Source: Deltaproteobacteria bacterium (GTDB lineage Bacteria > Desulfobacterota > GWC2-55-46). From it: 14,120 bases of DNA. The notes below the pieces were generated by a model. That model searched no databases. It had not been told where the DNA came from and was given only the letters and a program-made list of their open reading frames with translations. Within the stretch, counting starts at the first letter, position 1. The number at the start of each line of letters is the position of its first letter. Location of the stretch: positions 1 to 14,120 of the forward strand of contig JACRCJ010000192.1 in the NCBI GenBank assembly GCA_016219075.1. Reading direction: 5' to 3'. The position numbers were made by a program, and so were the translations under genes. Below are positions 13,657-14,120 of this stretch, piece by piece.

Positions 13657-14118
13657 TCACATCGATTTCGCTTCGTCGATGAACTTTTTGGGCATGGACT
13701 GCTCGGGGTTTATCTTAAGGGACTTCTCCCATGTCTTTATGGCTTCATTCACCTTGCCGCAGCCCCTGTAGGCAAGCCCCAGCAGGTTATACGCCTCGGT
13801 GTCGCCCTTGTCTCTCTTCACGACGGACTCGAAGGCCCTGGCGGCCTCTTCTGGCTTGTTGATCTTGAGGTACACGGTGCCCATGTTAAAGAGGGTGTTC
13901 GTGTCATCCGGGTCGTACTTGAGGGCCTCTTCATACTCCTTTATCGCATCCGTGGCGTTGCCCTGCTCGTCAAGGTCGTTGCCCCTTGTCTGGTGCTGAA
14001 GGGAGTTCTGGATGTCCGCCTCGGTCGGTTTTTTCGCGGCGCCGGACGCGAGGGTAAGGTTGGCGGTAAGTATAAAGATGGCCGCAAGTATCATGAAGCT
14101 TCTAAAAAATAATCTCAT
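13657..14118 (-). CDS. Exported TPR-repeat protein, paralogue 2
   Basis: The 153-residue protein begins at ATG 14116-14118, two bases from the window edge, so its ribosome-binding site is not visible. The start is supported by the signal peptide (residues 1-24, ending LTLA-SG), which parallels that of the paralogue at 6217-6675. Three TPR units occupy about residues 42-143, with segments such as TDAIKEYEEALKYDPDD, LFNMGTVYLKINKPEEAARA and YNLLGLAYRGCGKVNEAIKT; the end is PKKFIDEAKSM. It lies directly upstream of the cytochrome b gene on the same strand (202-bp gap), so a role in assembly or stability of that respiratory complex is plausible but not shown. The TAG/TGA usage and composition match the neighbours. 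Confidence 0.88.
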   Translation of the reverse strand: MRLFFRSFMILAAIFILTANLTLASGAAKKPTEADIQNSLQHQTRGNDLDEQGNATDAIKEYEEALKYDPDDTNTLFNMGTVYLKINKPEEAARAFESVVKRDKGDTEAYNLLGLAYRGCGKVNEAIKTWEKSLKINPEQSMPKKFIDEAKSM

Positions 14119-14120
14119 TG

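Overview
The window comes from a GC-rich, respiring, c-type-cytochrome-bearing bacterium. The gene set fits an environmental Desulfobacterota- or Nitrospirota-like lineage: a diheme class-II-like cytochrome c, a b6-type cytochrome b carrying a covalent haem c, an AhbD/NirJ-like radical SAM enzyme, periplasmic TPR proteins, and intergenic regions full of hairpin repeats. This is inference from gene content and style; nothing in the window fixes the taxon.

Left end (1-1219): the 3' part of a single-stranded DNA-binding protein gene is interrupted by an in-frame TAG. It is followed by a short array of direct repeats around a perfect DnaA box, a bidirectional terminator, and tRNA-Glu(CUC) on the minus strand with its promoter. 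About 700 bp of hairpin-rich non-coding DNA follows, including a 197-bp MITE-like element with perfect 16-bp terminal inverted repeats.

1220-4323 (minus): a probable two-gene operon encodes an exported M1-type metallopeptidase and an exported all-helical protein built from three repeats of about 70 residues. 4918-5577 (plus): a zinc-ribbon plus PilZ protein stands alone. 6217-6675 (minus): an exported TPR protein that has a close paralogue at the right end of the window (13657-14118).

7068-9430: two divergent genes share an intergenic region with good sigma70-type promoters in both directions. One is a secreted diheme cytochrome c with an internal duplication. The other is a tandem universal-stress-protein-domain protein with a PCP_red-like C-terminal tail. 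The next plus-strand gene (9746-11038) is a radical SAM/SPASM enzyme of the AhbD/NirJ type that ends in the same kind of tail. The small gene 11170-11382 encodes a two-helix membrane protein, and a bidirectional terminator separates it from the convergent operon on the right.

11532-14118 (minus): a TPR protein, a large cytochrome b with a fused haem-c tail, and a membrane-anchored protein of unknown function. Much of the window could therefore serve quinol/cytochrome c respiration and haem maturation: cytochromes b and c, a haem-modifying radical SAM enzyme and exported TPR helpers. No Rieske gene is visible.

A dispersed composite repeat with modules here named A, B and C, always in that order, occurs in several intergenic gaps and is the main structure outside the genes. 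The most notable protein-level observations are the shared PCP_red-like tail on two adjacent, unrelated proteins, the PEWY-to-PESI change in the cytochrome b, and the interrupted ssb.
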